Below are positions 1 to 8,684 of a stretch of 64,000 nucleotides of DNA, one piece after another. The number at the start of each line of letters is the position of its first letter. Within the stretch, counting starts at the first letter, position 1. Origin of the DNA: Curvibacter sp. GWA2_64_110. GTDB lineage: Bacteria > Pseudomonadota > Gammaproteobacteria > Burkholderiales > Burkholderiaceae_C. Location of the stretch: contig MGPC01000007.1 in the NCBI GenBank assembly GCA_001797315.1, positions 124,001 to 188,000 of the forward strand, read 5' to 3'. The notes under the pieces are model-generated. The model made no database searches. It was not told where the DNA came from and worked only from the letters and a program-made list of their open reading frames with translations. The position numbers and the translations under genes are program-made.

Positions 1-226
1 AGGGAAGAAATCAGCAGGGGTTGGTTTTGCATCAGTCCCAACATGGACACATCTCCTGGTTGTCAAACTCGTCTTCATTTCGGGCATGGCTGGCGAGCGC
101 ATCCCTTGGCCGGAGTATCGCTCCGGTTGCGACGCCGAATATGGCATCGACGCAGCTTGCGCGCAATCTCTGTCGCCCGGCTGACACCTTCTTGGTAGAA
201 ACCCCTAATTCACGCGCGGACTGCAG

Positions 227-232
227 CACAAT
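227..232 (+). promoter_or_regulatory. -10-like box of the Crp/Fnr gene
   Basis: CACAAT ends 6 bases before the ATG at 239 and no Shine-Dalgarno sequence is visible. If it is a sigma-70 -10 element, transcription would begin at or next to the start codon. No good -35 was recognised. In the preceding bases 1-226 I see no gene that I can support. Confidence 0.35.
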
Positions 233-238
233 CGCACC

Positions 239-928
239 ATGCTTTGCGATGCACGACTCCTGGCCCGGCACTTCCTGGCCACCCAACCCTGGTTCAACGC
301 GCTCGACGCTGCCAGTCAGGCGCAGCTGACACAGCGGGTCGAAGTGCTCCAGGCCGGCAAAGGGCAGACCGTGCTGGGCGCCGGCGAGCCGGTACAGGGC
401 TGGTACGCCGTGCTGAGCGGCCTGGTCAAGCTGCAGACCGAGGCAGCCGATGGCCGCCGCTCGGCCTTCATCGGCGTGCCCGACGGCGAATGGTTCGGCG
501 AGGGCTCGGTGCTCAAGGAAGAACGGCGGCGCTATGCCGTGGTGGCCCTGCGCGACAGCTGGCTGATGTGCCTGCCGCGCGATGTCTTTACCGAACTGCA
601 GCAGGGCAACCTGCGTTTCAACCAGTACCTGGTGCAGCACTTCAACATGCGGCTGGGACAGGCCATGACGCTGATCGAAGCCAGCCGCATCCGTGCCCCC
701 GAGCACCGCGTGGCGCTGTACCTGAGCCGCCTGTTCTGGCGCAGCACCCGCCGCCTGTACCTGACGCAGGAAGAACTTGGCACCCTGGTCGGCCTGTCGC
801 GCCAGACCGTCAACCGCGTATTGCGCCAGCTCGCCGAGCGCGGCATTGTCTCCAGCGACCTCGGCCGGGTTGTCATCCTCGACGATGCGGCACTGGGCCG
901 CTACCTTGAGGAAACCGCCTCGACCTGA
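239..928 (+). CDS. Crp/Fnr-family transcriptional regulator
   Basis: This 229-residue protein has the layout of a Crp/Fnr regulator. An N-terminal cyclic-nucleotide-binding-like beta-roll covers about residues 15-125 (seen as [13 protein letters not shown] and [10 protein letters not shown]). A dimerisation helix follows, then a C-terminal winged helix at about 170-215 ([21 protein letters not shown]). It lacks the N-terminal cysteine cluster of true Fnr, so a direct oxygen-sensing Fe-S cluster is unlikely. The effector is unknown. The start at 239 has no Shine-Dalgarno but has a -10-like box just upstream. The gene stands alone and is followed 59 bases later by selO on the same strand, which may or may not be co-transcribed. 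Confidence 0.85.
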   Translation: MLCDARLLARHFLATQPWFNALDAASQAQLTQRVEVLQAGKGQTVLGAGEPVQGWYAVLSGLVKLQTEAADGRRSAFIGVPDGEWFGEGSVLKEERRRYAVVALRDSWLMCLPRDVFTELQQGNLRFNQYLVQHFNMRLGQAMTLIEASRIRAPEHRVALYLSRLFWRSTRRLYLTQEELGTLVGLSRQTVNRVLRQLAERGIVSSDLGRVVILDDAALGRYLEETAST

Positions 929-975
929 AGCCGGCCACGATAGCCCTTCAGGCGACAGGCCCGAAGGCTCTGCGG

Positions 976-981
976 GACAAT
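976..981 (+). promoter_or_regulatory. -10-like box of selO
   Basis: GACAAT ends 6 bases before the selO ATG at 988, with no Shine-Dalgarno sequence between. The arrangement matches six other genes in the window and fits a leaderless transcript. Confidence 0.4.
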
Positions 982-987
982 GCCGGC

Positions 988-2469
988 ATGACTGTTGAGA
1001 CTCCCGCCGCGCCGCAGGTGACCAGCGGGCTGCGCTGGCACCACCGCTTTGCCGCCCTGGGACCGGATTTCCATACCCGGCTCATGCCCACGCCCCTGCC
1101 CGCCCCCTACTGGGTCGGACGCAGCAACGCCGTGGCCGGCGCGCTGGGCCTGTCGCCAGACTGGCTCGCTTCCGACGCCGCCTTGGCGGTCTTCACGGGC
1201 AATCAAGGGCTCGAAGGCAGCGTGCCACTGGCCACGGTCTACAGCGGCCACCAGTTCGGCGTCTGGGCTGGCCAGCTCGGCGACGGCCGTGCCCTGCTGC
1301 TGGGCGAAACCGAAGGCGGACTGGAAGTGCAGCTCAAGGGGGCAGGACGCACGCCCTACTCACGCATGGGCGACGGCCGCGCCGTGCTGCGCTCCAGCAT
1401 CCGCGAATTTCTGGCCAGCGAGGCCATGCACGCGCTGGGCGTTCCGACCACGCGCGCGCTGTGCGTCACGGGCTCGGACGCGCCGATCCGCCGCGAGACC
1501 ATCGAAACCGCCGCCGTGGTGACACGGGTGGCGCCGAGCTTCATCCGCTTCGGCCATTTCGAGCATTTCGCCTACAGCGGCCAGCACGAACAGTTGCGCC
1601 AGCTGGCCGATTTCGTCATCGACAGCTTCTACCCCGCCTGCCGCCCTACGGACAAGTTCGCGGGCAATCCCTATGCCGCCCTGCTGGAAGCGGTGAGCGA
1701 GCGCACTGCCGCCATGGTGGCGCAGTGGCAGGCGGTGGGCTTCTGCCACGGCGTGATGAACACCGACAACATGAGCATCCTGGGCCTGACGATCGACTAC
1801 GGCCCGTTCCAGTTTCTGGACGCCTTCGACCCGGCCCACATCTGCAACCACTCCGACACCCAGGGCCGCTATGCCTATAACCGGCAGCCCAACATCGCCT
1901 ACTGGAACCTGTTCTGCCTGGGGCAGGCGCTGCTGCCGCTGATCGGCGAGCAGGAACTGGCACTGGCGGCACTGGAGTCCTACAAGACCGTGTTCCCGGC
2001 CGAGCTGGAAACACGCATGCGCGCCAAGCTGGGGCTGCAGCAGGCCCAGCCGGCAGACCGCGCCCTGATCGATGGCATCCTCAAGCTGCTGGCGCAGGAC
2101 CGGGTCGACTACACCATTTTCTGGCGCCGCCTGAGCCATTTCGCCGCCGATGGCAAGGCCGCACCGGTGCGCGACCTGTTCCTGGATCGACCCGGTTTCG
2201 ACGCCTGGTTGCTACAATATTCGGAGCGGCTGGCGCAGGAGAGGAAAGGCCAAAGTGCCAATTTGATGCTCAATACCAACCCCAAGTTCGTGCTGCGCAA
2301 CCACCTGGGTGAACTGGCGATCCGGCAAGCGCGCGAGAAGAACTTTGCCGGTATCGACACACTGCTGACCCTGCTGGAAAGCCCCTTCGACGAACACCCG
2401 GGCTTCGACGCCCAGGCGTCTTTCCCGCCCGACTGGGCCGCAACCATTGAAATCAGCTGTTCATCATGA
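988..2469 (+). CDS. selO: Protein adenylyltransferase SelO (YdiU)
   Basis: SelO is a pseudokinase-fold enzyme that transfers AMP from ATP to Ser/Thr/Tyr of target proteins and is linked to oxidative-stress responses. The 493-residue product is full length. The family signature [18 protein letters not shown] is at about 85-102 and [19 protein letters not shown] at about 128-146. The catalytic stretch [19 protein letters not shown] is at 244-262; by family knowledge D250 acts as base and N251/D260 bind metal. The protein ends in Cys-Ser-Ser, the bacterial counterpart of the Sec-Ser-Ser end of the vertebrate selenoprotein. Its stop overlaps the msrB start in ATGA (2466-2469), so the two redox-related genes are translationally coupled. 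Confidence 0.95.
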   Translation: MTVETPAAPQVTSGLRWHHRFAALGPDFHTRLMPTPLPAPYWVGRSNAVAGALGLSPDWLASDAALAVFTGNQGLEGSVPLATVYSGHQFGVWAGQLGDGRALLLGETEGGLEVQLKGAGRTPYSRMGDGRAVLRSSIREFLASEAMHALGVPTTRALCVTGSDAPIRRETIETAAVVTRVAPSFIRFGHFEHFAYSGQHEQLRQLADFVIDSFYPACRPTDKFAGNPYAALLEAVSERTAAMVAQWQAVGFCHGVMNTDNMSILGLTIDYGPFQFLDAFDPAHICNHSDTQGRYAYNRQPNIAYWNLFCLGQALLPLIGEQELALAALESYKTVFPAELETRMRAKLGLQQAQPADRALIDGILKLLAQDRVDYTIFWRRLSHFAADGKAAPVRDLFLDRPGFDAWLLQYSERLAQERKGQSANLMLNTNPKFVLRNHLGELAIRQAREKNFAGIDTLLTLLESPFDEHPGFDAQASFPPDWAATIEISCSS

Positions 2470-2864
2470 TGAAAAAAACCGATGCCGAATGGAAAGCCCT
2501 TCTGGCCGAGAAAGGCGCCGAACCGGCGGCCTTCGAGGTCACGCGCCACGCCGCCACCGAGCGCCCCTTCACCGGCCGCTATGAAGACCACTGGCAGCCG
2601 GGCAGCTACAGCTGCATCTGCTGCGGTGCCAAGCTGTTCGATTCCAATACCAAGTTCGACGCCGGCTGCGGCTGGCCCAGCTTCTGGCAGGCCGCCCTGC
2701 CCGGCGCGATTGAGGAACGGCGCGACGTCAGCCACGGCATGGTCCGCGTTGAAACCCTGTGCGCCAACTGCGGCGCCCATCTGGGCCATGTGTTCGAGGA
2801 CGGCCCGGCCCCCACCGGCCTGCGCTACTGCATGAACTCGGCTTCCCTCGAGTTCAAGCCCTGA
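2466..2864 (+). CDS. msrB: Peptide-methionine (R)-S-oxide reductase MsrB
   Basis: MsrB reduces the R epimer of methionine sulfoxide in oxidised proteins in the cytoplasm. The 132-residue protein is a complete single-domain MsrB. The structural zinc is expected to be held by C50/C53 (CICCGAK) and C99/C102 ([10 protein letters not shown]). The family motif GCGWPSFW is at 67-74. The catalytic cysteine is C122 in [11 protein letters not shown]. The start is set by the 4-base overlap with selO; a second ATG lies one codon in. Coupling to selO suggests a shared role in repair or signalling during oxidative stress. Confidence 0.95.
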   Translation: MMKKTDAEWKALLAEKGAEPAAFEVTRHAATERPFTGRYEDHWQPGSYSCICCGAKLFDSNTKFDAGCGWPSFWQAALPGAIEERRDVSHGMVRVETLCANCGAHLGHVFEDGPAPTGLRYCMNSASLEFKP

Positions 2865-2868
2865 TAAT
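2863..2868 (+). promoter_or_regulatory. -10-like box of yciB
   Basis: GATAAT ends 6 bases before the yciB ATG at 2875 and overlaps the msrB stop codon. No Shine-Dalgarno sequence lies between. It may allow a separate, leaderless yciB-bolA transcript. Confidence 0.4.
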
Positions 2869-2874
2869 CGGCGC

Positions 2875-3417
2875 ATGAAAATCCTGATCGACTTCTTCCC
2901 CATCCTGCTGTTCTTCGGGGCCTACAAGTTCTACGACATCTATGTCGCCACCGGCGTGCTGATGGTGGCCACGGTGCTGCAAATGGCGCTGATCTATGCC
3001 ATCGACCGCAAGCTGCAGGCCATGCACAAGATCACGCTGGCGCTGATCCTGGTCTTCGGCGCCCTGACCCTGCTGCTGCACGACGAACGCTTCATCAAGT
3101 GGAAGCCGACCGTGCTGTACGCCGCCATGGCCATCGGGCTGGCGGTGGCGCTGTGGGGCATGAAAAAGAACTTTCTCCAGTTGCTGCTGGGCAGCCAGCT
3201 GGAACTCCCCCATGCCGTGTGGATGCGACTGAACCAGGCCTGGATCGTCTATTGCGCCTTCATGGCCGTGCTCAACGGCTATGTGGCCGCGCTCTACAGC
3301 ACCGAGACCTGGGTCAACTTCAAGCTCTGGGGCTATGCCATTCCGCTGGCTTTCATCGTGGCCCAGGGTTTCTACATCGCCCGCCACCTCAAAACCGACA
3401 AGACCGACAGCCCATGA
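2875..3417 (+). CDS. yciB: Inner membrane-spanning protein YciB (septation protein A)
   Basis: The 180-residue, highly hydrophobic protein has about five membrane segments and begins [19 protein letters not shown], a start typical of the YciB/IspA family. YciB is an inner-membrane protein connected with cell-envelope synthesis and septation; its biochemical activity is not established. The length matches the family. The stop overlaps the bolA start in ATGA (3414-3417), so yciB and bolA are coupled. Confidence 0.92.
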   Translation: MKILIDFFPILLFFGAYKFYDIYVATGVLMVATVLQMALIYAIDRKLQAMHKITLALILVFGALTLLLHDERFIKWKPTVLYAAMAIGLAVALWGMKKNFLQLLLGSQLELPHAVWMRLNQAWIVYCAFMAVLNGYVAALYSTETWVNFKLWGYAIPLAFIVAQGFYIARHLKTDKTDSP

Positions 3418-3686
3418 CGGCCGATCTGTCCCGACTCGCTGCGCAGATGACGCAGCGCCTGCAAGCAGCCCTGCAGCCCACCATGCTGGAGGTGCTCGAC
3501 GAAAGCGCCGCCCATGCCGGCCATGCCGGCGCCAACGGCAGCGGTTTTGGCACCCATTTCAGGGTCCGTATCGCCTCGCCATTGTTCGAAGGCAAGACGC
3601 GCGTCGCCCGCCACCGCCTTGTGTATGATGCGCTGCAGGATTTCATCGCCCAAGGCGTGCATGCAATCGCCATTGAAACCCAATGA
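3414..3686 (+). CDS. bolA: BolA-family protein
   Basis: This 90-residue protein starts at the ATG that overlaps the yciB stop ([20 protein letters not shown]). It has the class II KH-like BolA fold. The stretch [20 protein letters not shown] at about 48-67 contains the conserved helix-turn region and the C-terminal invariant histidine. BolA proteins act with monothiol glutaredoxins in Fe-S/iron handling and affect morphology under stress. A run of alanine, glycine and histidine at about 31-46 precedes the core. Pairing with yciB makes sense for envelope or morphology functions. It is followed by a parvulin gene with its own start 58 bases downstream. Confidence 0.88.
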   Translation: MTADLSRLAAQMTQRLQAALQPTMLEVLDESAAHAGHAGANGSGFGTHFRVRIASPLFEGKTRVARHRLVYDALQDFIAQGVHAIAIETQ

Positions 3687-3744
3687 GCGCATGTGAATAC
3701 CCCGGCCGATTCCCTTGTTTTTGTTTCCGTACCTCGTAGGACCC

Positions 3745-4533
3745 ATGATGAAGAAGCAGATTTTTTCGGCCCTCGCCACCGCGACCCTGTTGAGCGCCCT
3801 GGCGGTGCCGGCCGCAGCCCAGAATGTCGCCATCGTCAACGGCAAACCGGTGCCGATGGCGCGCGTCGATGCGCTGGCCCAGCAGTTGGCGCGCGCCGGC
3901 CGCCCGGTGACGCCAGAAATGATGGGCCAGATCAAGGACGAGGTCATCGCCCGTGAACTGTTCATGCAGGAAGCACAGAAGCTCGGCCTGGACGCCAGCG
4001 AAGACTTCAAGGCCCAGATGGAGCTGACGCGCCAGGCCATCCTGATCCGCGAGTTGTTTGCCACCTTCCAGAAGAACAACCCCGTGACCGACGCCGAGAT
4101 CAAGGCCGAGTACGACAAGTTCGCCGCCGCCAACAGCGGCAAGGAATACCGTGCCCGCCACATCCTGGTGGAAAAGGAAGATCAGGCCAAGGCCATCATC
4201 GCCTCGCTCAAGAAAGGCGCCAAGTTCGAGGACATCGCCAAGAAGCAGTCCAAGGATCCGGGCTCCGGCGCCAATGGCGGCGACCTCGACTGGGCCAGCG
4301 CCGGCAGCTATGTGAAGGAATTCTCCGAGGCCATGGTCAAGCTGGGCAAGGGCAAGACCACCGAGACCCCGGTCAAGAGCCAGTTCGGCTACCACATCAT
4401 CCGCCTGGACGACGTGCGCGACGCCCAGCTGCCCAAGCTGGAAGACGTCAAGCCGCAGATCGCCCAGCAACTGGGTCAGCAAAAGCTGATGAAGTACCAG
4501 GAAGAGCTGCGCGCCAAGGCCAAGATCGAATAA
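3745..4533 (+). CDS. Secreted parvulin-type peptidyl-prolyl isomerase
   Basis: The chosen ATG at 3745 follows a GTAGGA-like ribosome site and gives a clean signal peptide (MMKKQIFSALATATLLSALA, cleavage near AAAQ). An upstream in-frame start would bury it. The mature part has a SurA/PrsA-like helical N-terminal region at about 27-120. A PpiC rotamase domain follows at about 130-225, seen in YRARHILVEKEDQAKAI and SQFGYHIIRLDD. The 262-residue enzyme should act in the periplasm, assisting folding of exported or outer-membrane proteins. It is followed by an intrinsic terminator, so its transcript ends here. Confidence 0.9.
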   Translation: MMKKQIFSALATATLLSALAVPAAAQNVAIVNGKPVPMARVDALAQQLARAGRPVTPEMMGQIKDEVIARELFMQEAQKLGLDASEDFKAQMELTRQAILIRELFATFQKNNPVTDAEIKAEYDKFAAANSGKEYRARHILVEKEDQAKAIIASLKKGAKFEDIAKKQSKDPGSGANGGDLDWASAGSYVKEFSEAMVKLGKGKTTETPVKSQFGYHIIRLDDVRDAQLPKLEDVKPQIAQQLGQQKLMKYQEELRAKAKIE

Positions 4534-4556
4534 GGCCCTGTCGGCATCCCGGCATC

Positions 4557-4580
4557 AACGCGGCTTCGGCCGCGTTTTTT
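4557..4580 (+). terminator. Intrinsic terminator after the parvulin gene
   Basis: A perfect 8-bp stem (AACGCGGC / GCCGCGTT) closes a UUCG tetraloop and runs into a T tract at 4575-4580. It starts 23 bases after the parvulin stop. This is the clearest rho-independent terminator in the window. Confidence 0.9.
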
Positions 4581-4671
4581 CATGGTGGCTGGCAAGATGC
4601 GGGAAGCCGCTCTTGACGCTGGCGTCGCGCCTGGGTTCAATCGACGGCCACGATTTCATAAGGAGACCTCC

Positions 4672-5517
4672 GTGCCAACCAGCCTCCCCACCCTCATCAA
4701 GGCCCTCTTCAAGGGCGTCCTGGCCGCCTCCGTTCTGCTCGGCGCTCTCGGCGCCACTGCACAAAACGGCAAGACCGAAGTGCTCTGGCTCGGCCAGGCC
4801 GCCACCCGCATCACCACGCCCGGCGGCAAGGTCATCGTCATCGACCCCTGGCTGCGCACCAACCCCAAGACCCCGGCCGGCTTCAAGAGCCTGGAAGCTC
4901 TGGGCAAGGTGGACCTGATTTTGGTGACCCACGCCCACTTCGACCACTTTGCCGATGCGCCGGAGCTGGCCAAGATGCACAAGATCCCGATGTACGGCCC
5001 GGCCGGCATGAACCAGACCGTGGCCACGCTGGGCATCCTGCCGGTCGAGCAGGCACCGCGCTTCGGCAAGGGCGGCACCATCGAGCCCTTCGGCCCGAAA
5101 AGCGTGAAGATCACCGCCACCCATGCCGAGCACTCCTCGGAGCTGGCCTGGAAGAACCCGGCGACCAACAAGGACGAGGTGCACGTCGGCGGCGAGCCGG
5201 TGGGCTTCATCATCGAACTGGAGAACGGCTTCAAGATCTACCACATGGGCGACACCGGCCTGTTTGGCGACATGAAGTTCATCGGCGAGTACTACAAACC
5301 CGACCTGCTGCTGATCCCGATCGGCGGCCACTTCGTCATGAGCCCGGCCGATGCCGCCTACGCAGTGAAGAACTACCTCAAGCCCAAGTACGCCCTGCCC
5401 ATCCACTACGGCACCATTCCCCAGCTCAAGGGCACCACCGCCGAGTTCTCCGCCGCCCTGGGCTCGGAGTCCGGCAAGATGCTGGTGGTCAACCCGGGCG
5501 AGAAGGTCGAGTTCTGA
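4672..5517 (+). CDS. Secreted metallo-beta-lactamase-fold metal-dependent hydrolase (UlaG-like)
   Basis: The GTG at 4672 is chosen because AGGAG lies 6 bases upstream (4661-4665) and because it gives a signal peptide (LLGALGATAQ). The 281-residue protein carries the metal-binding THAHFDHFAD motif of the metallo-beta-lactamase fold. A later conserved GDTGLFGDMKFIGEYY stretch and the near-terminal IHYGTIPQLKG fit the YtnP/UlaG-like L-ascorbate-6-phosphate-lactonase-related hydrolases (COG2220). The substrate is unknown. Export is inferred from the N-terminus. It sits alone between a terminator and rlhA. Confidence 0.85.
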   Translation: MPTSLPTLIKALFKGVLAASVLLGALGATAQNGKTEVLWLGQAATRITTPGGKVIVIDPWLRTNPKTPAGFKSLEALGKVDLILVTHAHFDHFADAPELAKMHKIPMYGPAGMNQTVATLGILPVEQAPRFGKGGTIEPFGPKSVKITATHAEHSSELAWKNPATNKDEVHVGGEPVGFIIELENGFKIYHMGDTGLFGDMKFIGEYYKPDLLLIPIGGHFVMSPADAAYAVKNYLKPKYALPIHYGTIPQLKGTTAEFSAALGSESGKMLVVNPGEKVEF

Positions 5518-5569
5518 GTATCCAGCGCCGGGGATAGCGCCTTTTCAGGCAAAAAATCGTTCGGGCGGG

Positions 5570-5575
5570 GATAAT
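5570..5575 (+). promoter_or_regulatory. -10-like box of rlhA
   Basis: GATAAT ends 8 bases before the rlhA ATG at 5584, with no Shine-Dalgarno sequence. A TTG at 5575 in the same frame overlaps this box, which argues against using that earlier start. Confidence 0.4.
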
Positions 5576-5583
5576 TGCAGGCT

Positions 5584-7569
5584 ATGTCCCTGCCCGAACA
5601 CCAGCTCGAACTCCTGTCGCCGGCGCGCAGCGCCGACATCGGCATCGAGGCCATCAACCACGGCGCCGATGCCATCTACATCGGCGGTCCGTCCTTCGGC
5701 GCGCGCAGCAGCGCCGACAACTCGGTACAGGACATTGCACGGCTGGTGAAGCACGCGCACCGTTTCAACAGCCGCATCTTCGTCACGCTCAACACCATCC
5801 TGCGCGACGACGAGCTGGAGCCGGCGCGCAAGCTGGCCTGGCAGTTCCATGACGCCGGGGTGGATGCCCTGATCATCCAGGACATGGGCCTGCTGGAGAT
5901 TGACCTGCCGCCGATCCAGTTGCACGCCAGCACCCAGACCGACATCCGCACGCCCGAGAAGGCGCGCTTTCTGCAGGACGCCGGCCTGTCCCAGATCGTG
6001 CTGGCGCGCGAGCTGACGCTGGAGCAGATCAAGGCCATCCGGGCCGAGACGCAGTGCACGCTGGAGTTCTTCGTCCATGGCGCGCTGTGCGTCGCCTACA
6101 GCGGCCAGTGCTACATCAGCCATGCCCACACCGGGCGCAGCGCCAACCGCGGCGACTGCTCGCAGGCCTGCCGCCTGCCCTACCAGGTGGTGGACAGCCA
6201 GGGCCGCTTCGTTGCGCACGACAAGCATGTGCTCTCCATGAAGGACAACAACCAGAGCGCCAACCTGGCGGCCCTGGTGGATGCCGGCATCCGCAGCTTC
6301 AAGATCGAAGGCCGCTACAAAGACCTGGCCTACGTCAAGAACATCACGGCCCACTATCGCAAGCTGTTCGATGAACTGCTGGAGCAGCGGCCGGAACTGG
6401 CGCGCGCCTCCAGCGGCCACACCACCTTCACCTTCACGCCGGACCCGGACCAGAACTTCAACCGCGAGTTCACCGACTATTTCGTGCAGGGGCGACAACA
6501 GGACATCGGCGCCTTCGACACGCCCAAGAACCCGGGCCGCCACCTGGGCTACGTCACCAAGGTCGGTCCGGACTGGGTGGAACTGACCACCAGCGAGCCC
6601 GGCACCGTGCTGCACAACGGCGACGGCCTGTGCTACTACGACCTGCAGAAAGAGCTGGTCGGCATGGCGATCAACCGCGCCGAGCCGGCTTCTCCCATGG
6701 CGGTGGACCAGTGGCGCGTCTACCCGAAAGACCCGGTGGCTGGCTTCAAGGACTTGCGCCGTGGCACCGAGATCAACCGCAACCGCGACATGAACTGGGT
6801 GCGTTTGCTGGAGAAGAAGTCCAGCGATCGCCGCATCGGCGTCTGGGCCAAGCTGGAAGAAACACAGAATGGTTTTGCCCTGCAACTGACCGACGAGGAC
6901 GGCCACAGCGCCAGCGCCCGCGTGGCAGCAAACAAGGAGCCGGCCAAAAACGCGGCGCAGGCCGAAGCCAGCCTGCGCGAGCAGTTGGGCCGCTTCGGTG
7001 CCACCCTGTTCGAGCCGATCGACATCGCATTGGACTTGAGCGCACCCTGGTTCATTCCTGCCTCCACGCTCAATGCCCTGCGCCGCGATGTGGTGGAAGC
7101 ACTGGAAGCGGCCCGGGCCGCTGCCTACCAGCGCCCGCCGCGCGCCAAACCGGTGGCGCCGCCGGTGCCTTACCCGGAAGACACCCTCACCTACCTGGCC
7201 AATGTGTACAACGAGAAGGCGCGCAACTTCTACGCCAAACACGGCGTGAAAGTGATTGCCGCCGCCTACGAAAGCCAGGAAGAGGAAGGCGAGGTCAGCC
7301 TGATGATCACCAAGCACTGCGTGCGCTACTCGCTCAGCCTGTGCCCCAAGCAGGCCAAGGGCGTGACCGGCGTGCAGGGCACGGTGCGCGCCGAGCCGCT
7401 GACACTGATCAACGGCAAGGAGAAGCTGACCTTGCGCTTCGACTGCAAACCGTGCGAGATGCACGTGGTTGGCAAGATCAAGAAATCGGTGCTCAACCAG
7501 GCAGCCCGTGACGCTGAAGCTGTGCCGCTGAAGTTCTACCGCTCACGACTGACCACCGCCGTGCACTGA
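5584..7569 (+). CDS. rlhA: U32-family 23S rRNA hydroxylase RlhA (YdcP-like)
   Basis: The 661-residue protein has the U32 signature EFFVHGALCVAYSGQCYIS at about 161-179, followed by GDCSQACRLPY. These are the cysteine-rich elements expected to bind an Fe-S cluster. Its length fits RlhA, which with prephenate-derived cofactors makes 5-hydroxycytidine at 23S rRNA position 2501, rather than the shorter YegQ/TrhP tRNA enzymes. The N-terminal TIM barrel starts at LELLSPARSADIGIEAINHG. The C-terminal half (collagenase-associated domain) extends to about 640. The family was long annotated as collagenase or peptidase. ATG 5584 is preferred over an upstream TTG. Confidence 0.85.
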   Translation: MSLPEHQLELLSPARSADIGIEAINHGADAIYIGGPSFGARSSADNSVQDIARLVKHAHRFNSRIFVTLNTILRDDELEPARKLAWQFHDAGVDALIIQDMGLLEIDLPPIQLHASTQTDIRTPEKARFLQDAGLSQIVLARELTLEQIKAIRAETQCTLEFFVHGALCVAYSGQCYISHAHTGRSANRGDCSQACRLPYQVVDSQGRFVAHDKHVLSMKDNNQSANLAALVDAGIRSFKIEGRYKDLAYVKNITAHYRKLFDELLEQRPELARASSGHTTFTFTPDPDQNFNREFTDYFVQGRQQDIGAFDTPKNPGRHLGYVTKVGPDWVELTTSEPGTVLHNGDGLCYYDLQKELVGMAINRAEPASPMAVDQWRVYPKDPVAGFKDLRRGTEINRNRDMNWVRLLEKKSSDRRIGVWAKLEETQNGFALQLTDEDGHSASARVAANKEPAKNAAQAEASLREQLGRFGATLFEPIDIALDLSAPWFIPASTLNALRRDVVEALEAARAAAYQRPPRAKPVAPPVPYPEDTLTYLANVYNEKARNFYAKHGVKVIAAAYESQEEEGEVSLMITKHCVRYSLSLCPKQAKGVTGVQGTVRAEPLTLINGKEKLTLRFDCKPCEMHVVGKIKKSVLNQAARDAEAVPLKFYRSRLTTAVH

Positions 7570-7577
7570 ACGACTTC

Positions 7578-7607
7578 CCGGCCGTCCCATGAAAATGGGA
7601 TGGTCGG
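7578..7607 (+). other. 13-bp hairpin with GAAA tetraloop downstream of rlhA
   Basis: CCGGCCGTCCCAT (7578-7590), GAAA, then ATGGGATGGTCGG (7595-7607) form a 13-bp stem with two G-U pairs when read as RNA from the plus strand. No T tract follows, so this is not a classical terminator. It could be an RNA 3'-end stabiliser or part of the leader of the next small gene. Confidence 0.5.
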
Positions 7608-7657
7608 CGCCGCGCAGGCTCCTCACAATCCGGACTCGCACCGTCAAGGAGGACCCC

Positions 7658-7873
7658 ATGCCCGCCCACAGACTCATCACGCTCACAGCCATCGTGCTCA
7701 TTGCCATCGCCCTGCTGGCCATCCCGGCGCTGGCCGGCCCGGCGCCCTGGTACCAGTGGCGCAGCAAGCTCGACGGCCGGCTCTTCTGCGCCCAGACGTC
7801 GCCCGGCGAGGGCTGGACGCGCGACAGCGGCCCCTACAAGGACGCACGCTGCGAACAGCCTGGCACCCGTTGA
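7658..7873 (+). CDS. Small secreted hypothetical protein
   Basis: The ATG at 7658 follows a strong AAGGAGG (7646-7652), which decides the start. The 71-residue product has a hydrophobic signal sequence (about residues 6-25) and a short mature part with two cysteines (LFCAQ and DARCEQP) that could form one disulfide in the periplasm. Aromatic residues cluster at the start of the mature part (PWYQWRSKLDGR). I do not recognise a characterised family. The strong ribosome site and the signal peptide make it a likely real gene. It converges on the hydratase-like gene. Confidence 0.65.
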   Translation: MPAHRLITLTAIVLIAIALLAIPALAGPAPWYQWRSKLDGRLFCAQTSPGEGWTRDSGPYKDARCEQPGTR

Positions 7874-7885
7874 CGCCCGTGCGCC

Positions 7886-8674
7886 TCAGCGCAGCTGGAC
7901 ACCGAGTGGCGACAACGGCGCATCGAACCATGCAGTCCAGGTCTGGCCCGGCTGCACTGGCCAGGCATCGGTCCAGGTGCCGGTGGTCACCACATCGCCG
8001 GCCTGCAGGTCCGGCGCGCCGGGGCACTGGCGCAATGCCTGCAGGAAGTAATGCAGGGCGTGCAGCGGGCCTTCGAGCACGTTGGCGCCCTGCCCCTGCT
8101 CGACTTCATGGCCCTCCCGGCGCAGCGAGACCGCCGCGGCCGTGAGTTGCTGTTCCAGCTCGGGGGCCGAGCCGGCCACCTCACGCGCCGGTATCCGGCA
8201 CCCCACCAGCAGGCGGGCGTGCAGGCCGCCATCGGCCACGGTGTCACCGGCCGTGAACTTCCAATCCGGCAAATGCGACTGCACCACCTCGAAGCCGGGG
8301 GCCACCCAGTCCAGGCTGTCGAACAGCTGTTCCAGCGTCGCGTTGGCCGGCGGTGTGGCGCGCAGGCCGAACACCACTTCCGGCTCCAGCCGTGGCTGGC
8401 AGGTACCGTTCAGGTCCAGAGTGGCATTTCCGTCGCAGAACTGCAGGGTGTTGTCCCACACCGTGCCCCAGATCGGCGCGAACACCTGATAGCGCGGCCA
8501 GATGCTGCGGTTGGTAAAGCCGATCTTGTAGCCGCGCGGCACCTCGCCGCGCTGTTCACGCAAGCGGCGCACCGCCAGCGCACCCTGGTAGGCTGCCGCC
8601 ACATCCAGGCCCGAGCCCTGCCCCCACAGACGACCGTTGTCGTAATGGGCCAGCAGCGCCTGCGGGCTCATCAT
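7886..8674 (-). CDS. 2-keto-4-pentenoate hydratase-like protein (MhpD/fumarylacetoacetase-fold)
   Basis: The 262-residue protein fits the hydratase branch of the FAH superfamily (MhpD, DmpE/XylJ). These enzymes add water to 2-hydroxypentadienoate-type intermediates in meta-cleavage of aromatics, or act as decarboxylase partners. Visible motifs are GYKIGFTNRS at about 48-57 and PRLEPEVVFGL, whose paired glutamates should bind the metal. It starts 10 bases after the purL stop, at one of two adjacent ATGs. Purine and aromatic genes are not obviously linked, so the true pathway is unclear. Confidence 0.75.
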   Translation of the reverse strand: MMSPQALLAHYDNGRLWGQGSGLDVAAAYQGALAVRRLREQRGEVPRGYKIGFTNRSIWPRYQVFAPIWGTVWDNTLQFCDGNATLDLNGTCQPRLEPEVVFGLRATPPANATLEQLFDSLDWVAPGFEVVQSHLPDWKFTAGDTVADGGLHARLLVGCRIPAREVAGSAPELEQQLTAAAVSLRREGHEVEQGQGANVLEGPLHALHYFLQALRQCPGAPDLQAGDVVTTGTWTDAWPVQPGQTWTAWFDAPLSPLGVQLR

Positions 8675-8684
8675 GGCAGGCCTG

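Noticed and set aside
1-238. Possible gene end or small gene at the left edge
   Set aside because: Open frames on both strands lack ribosome sites, start codons in sensible places or recognisable motifs.
5545-7464. A 639-codon open frame antisense to rlhA
   Set aside because: It mirrors rlhA codon structure and has His/Val/Ala/Gly-biased composition; no recognisable motif.
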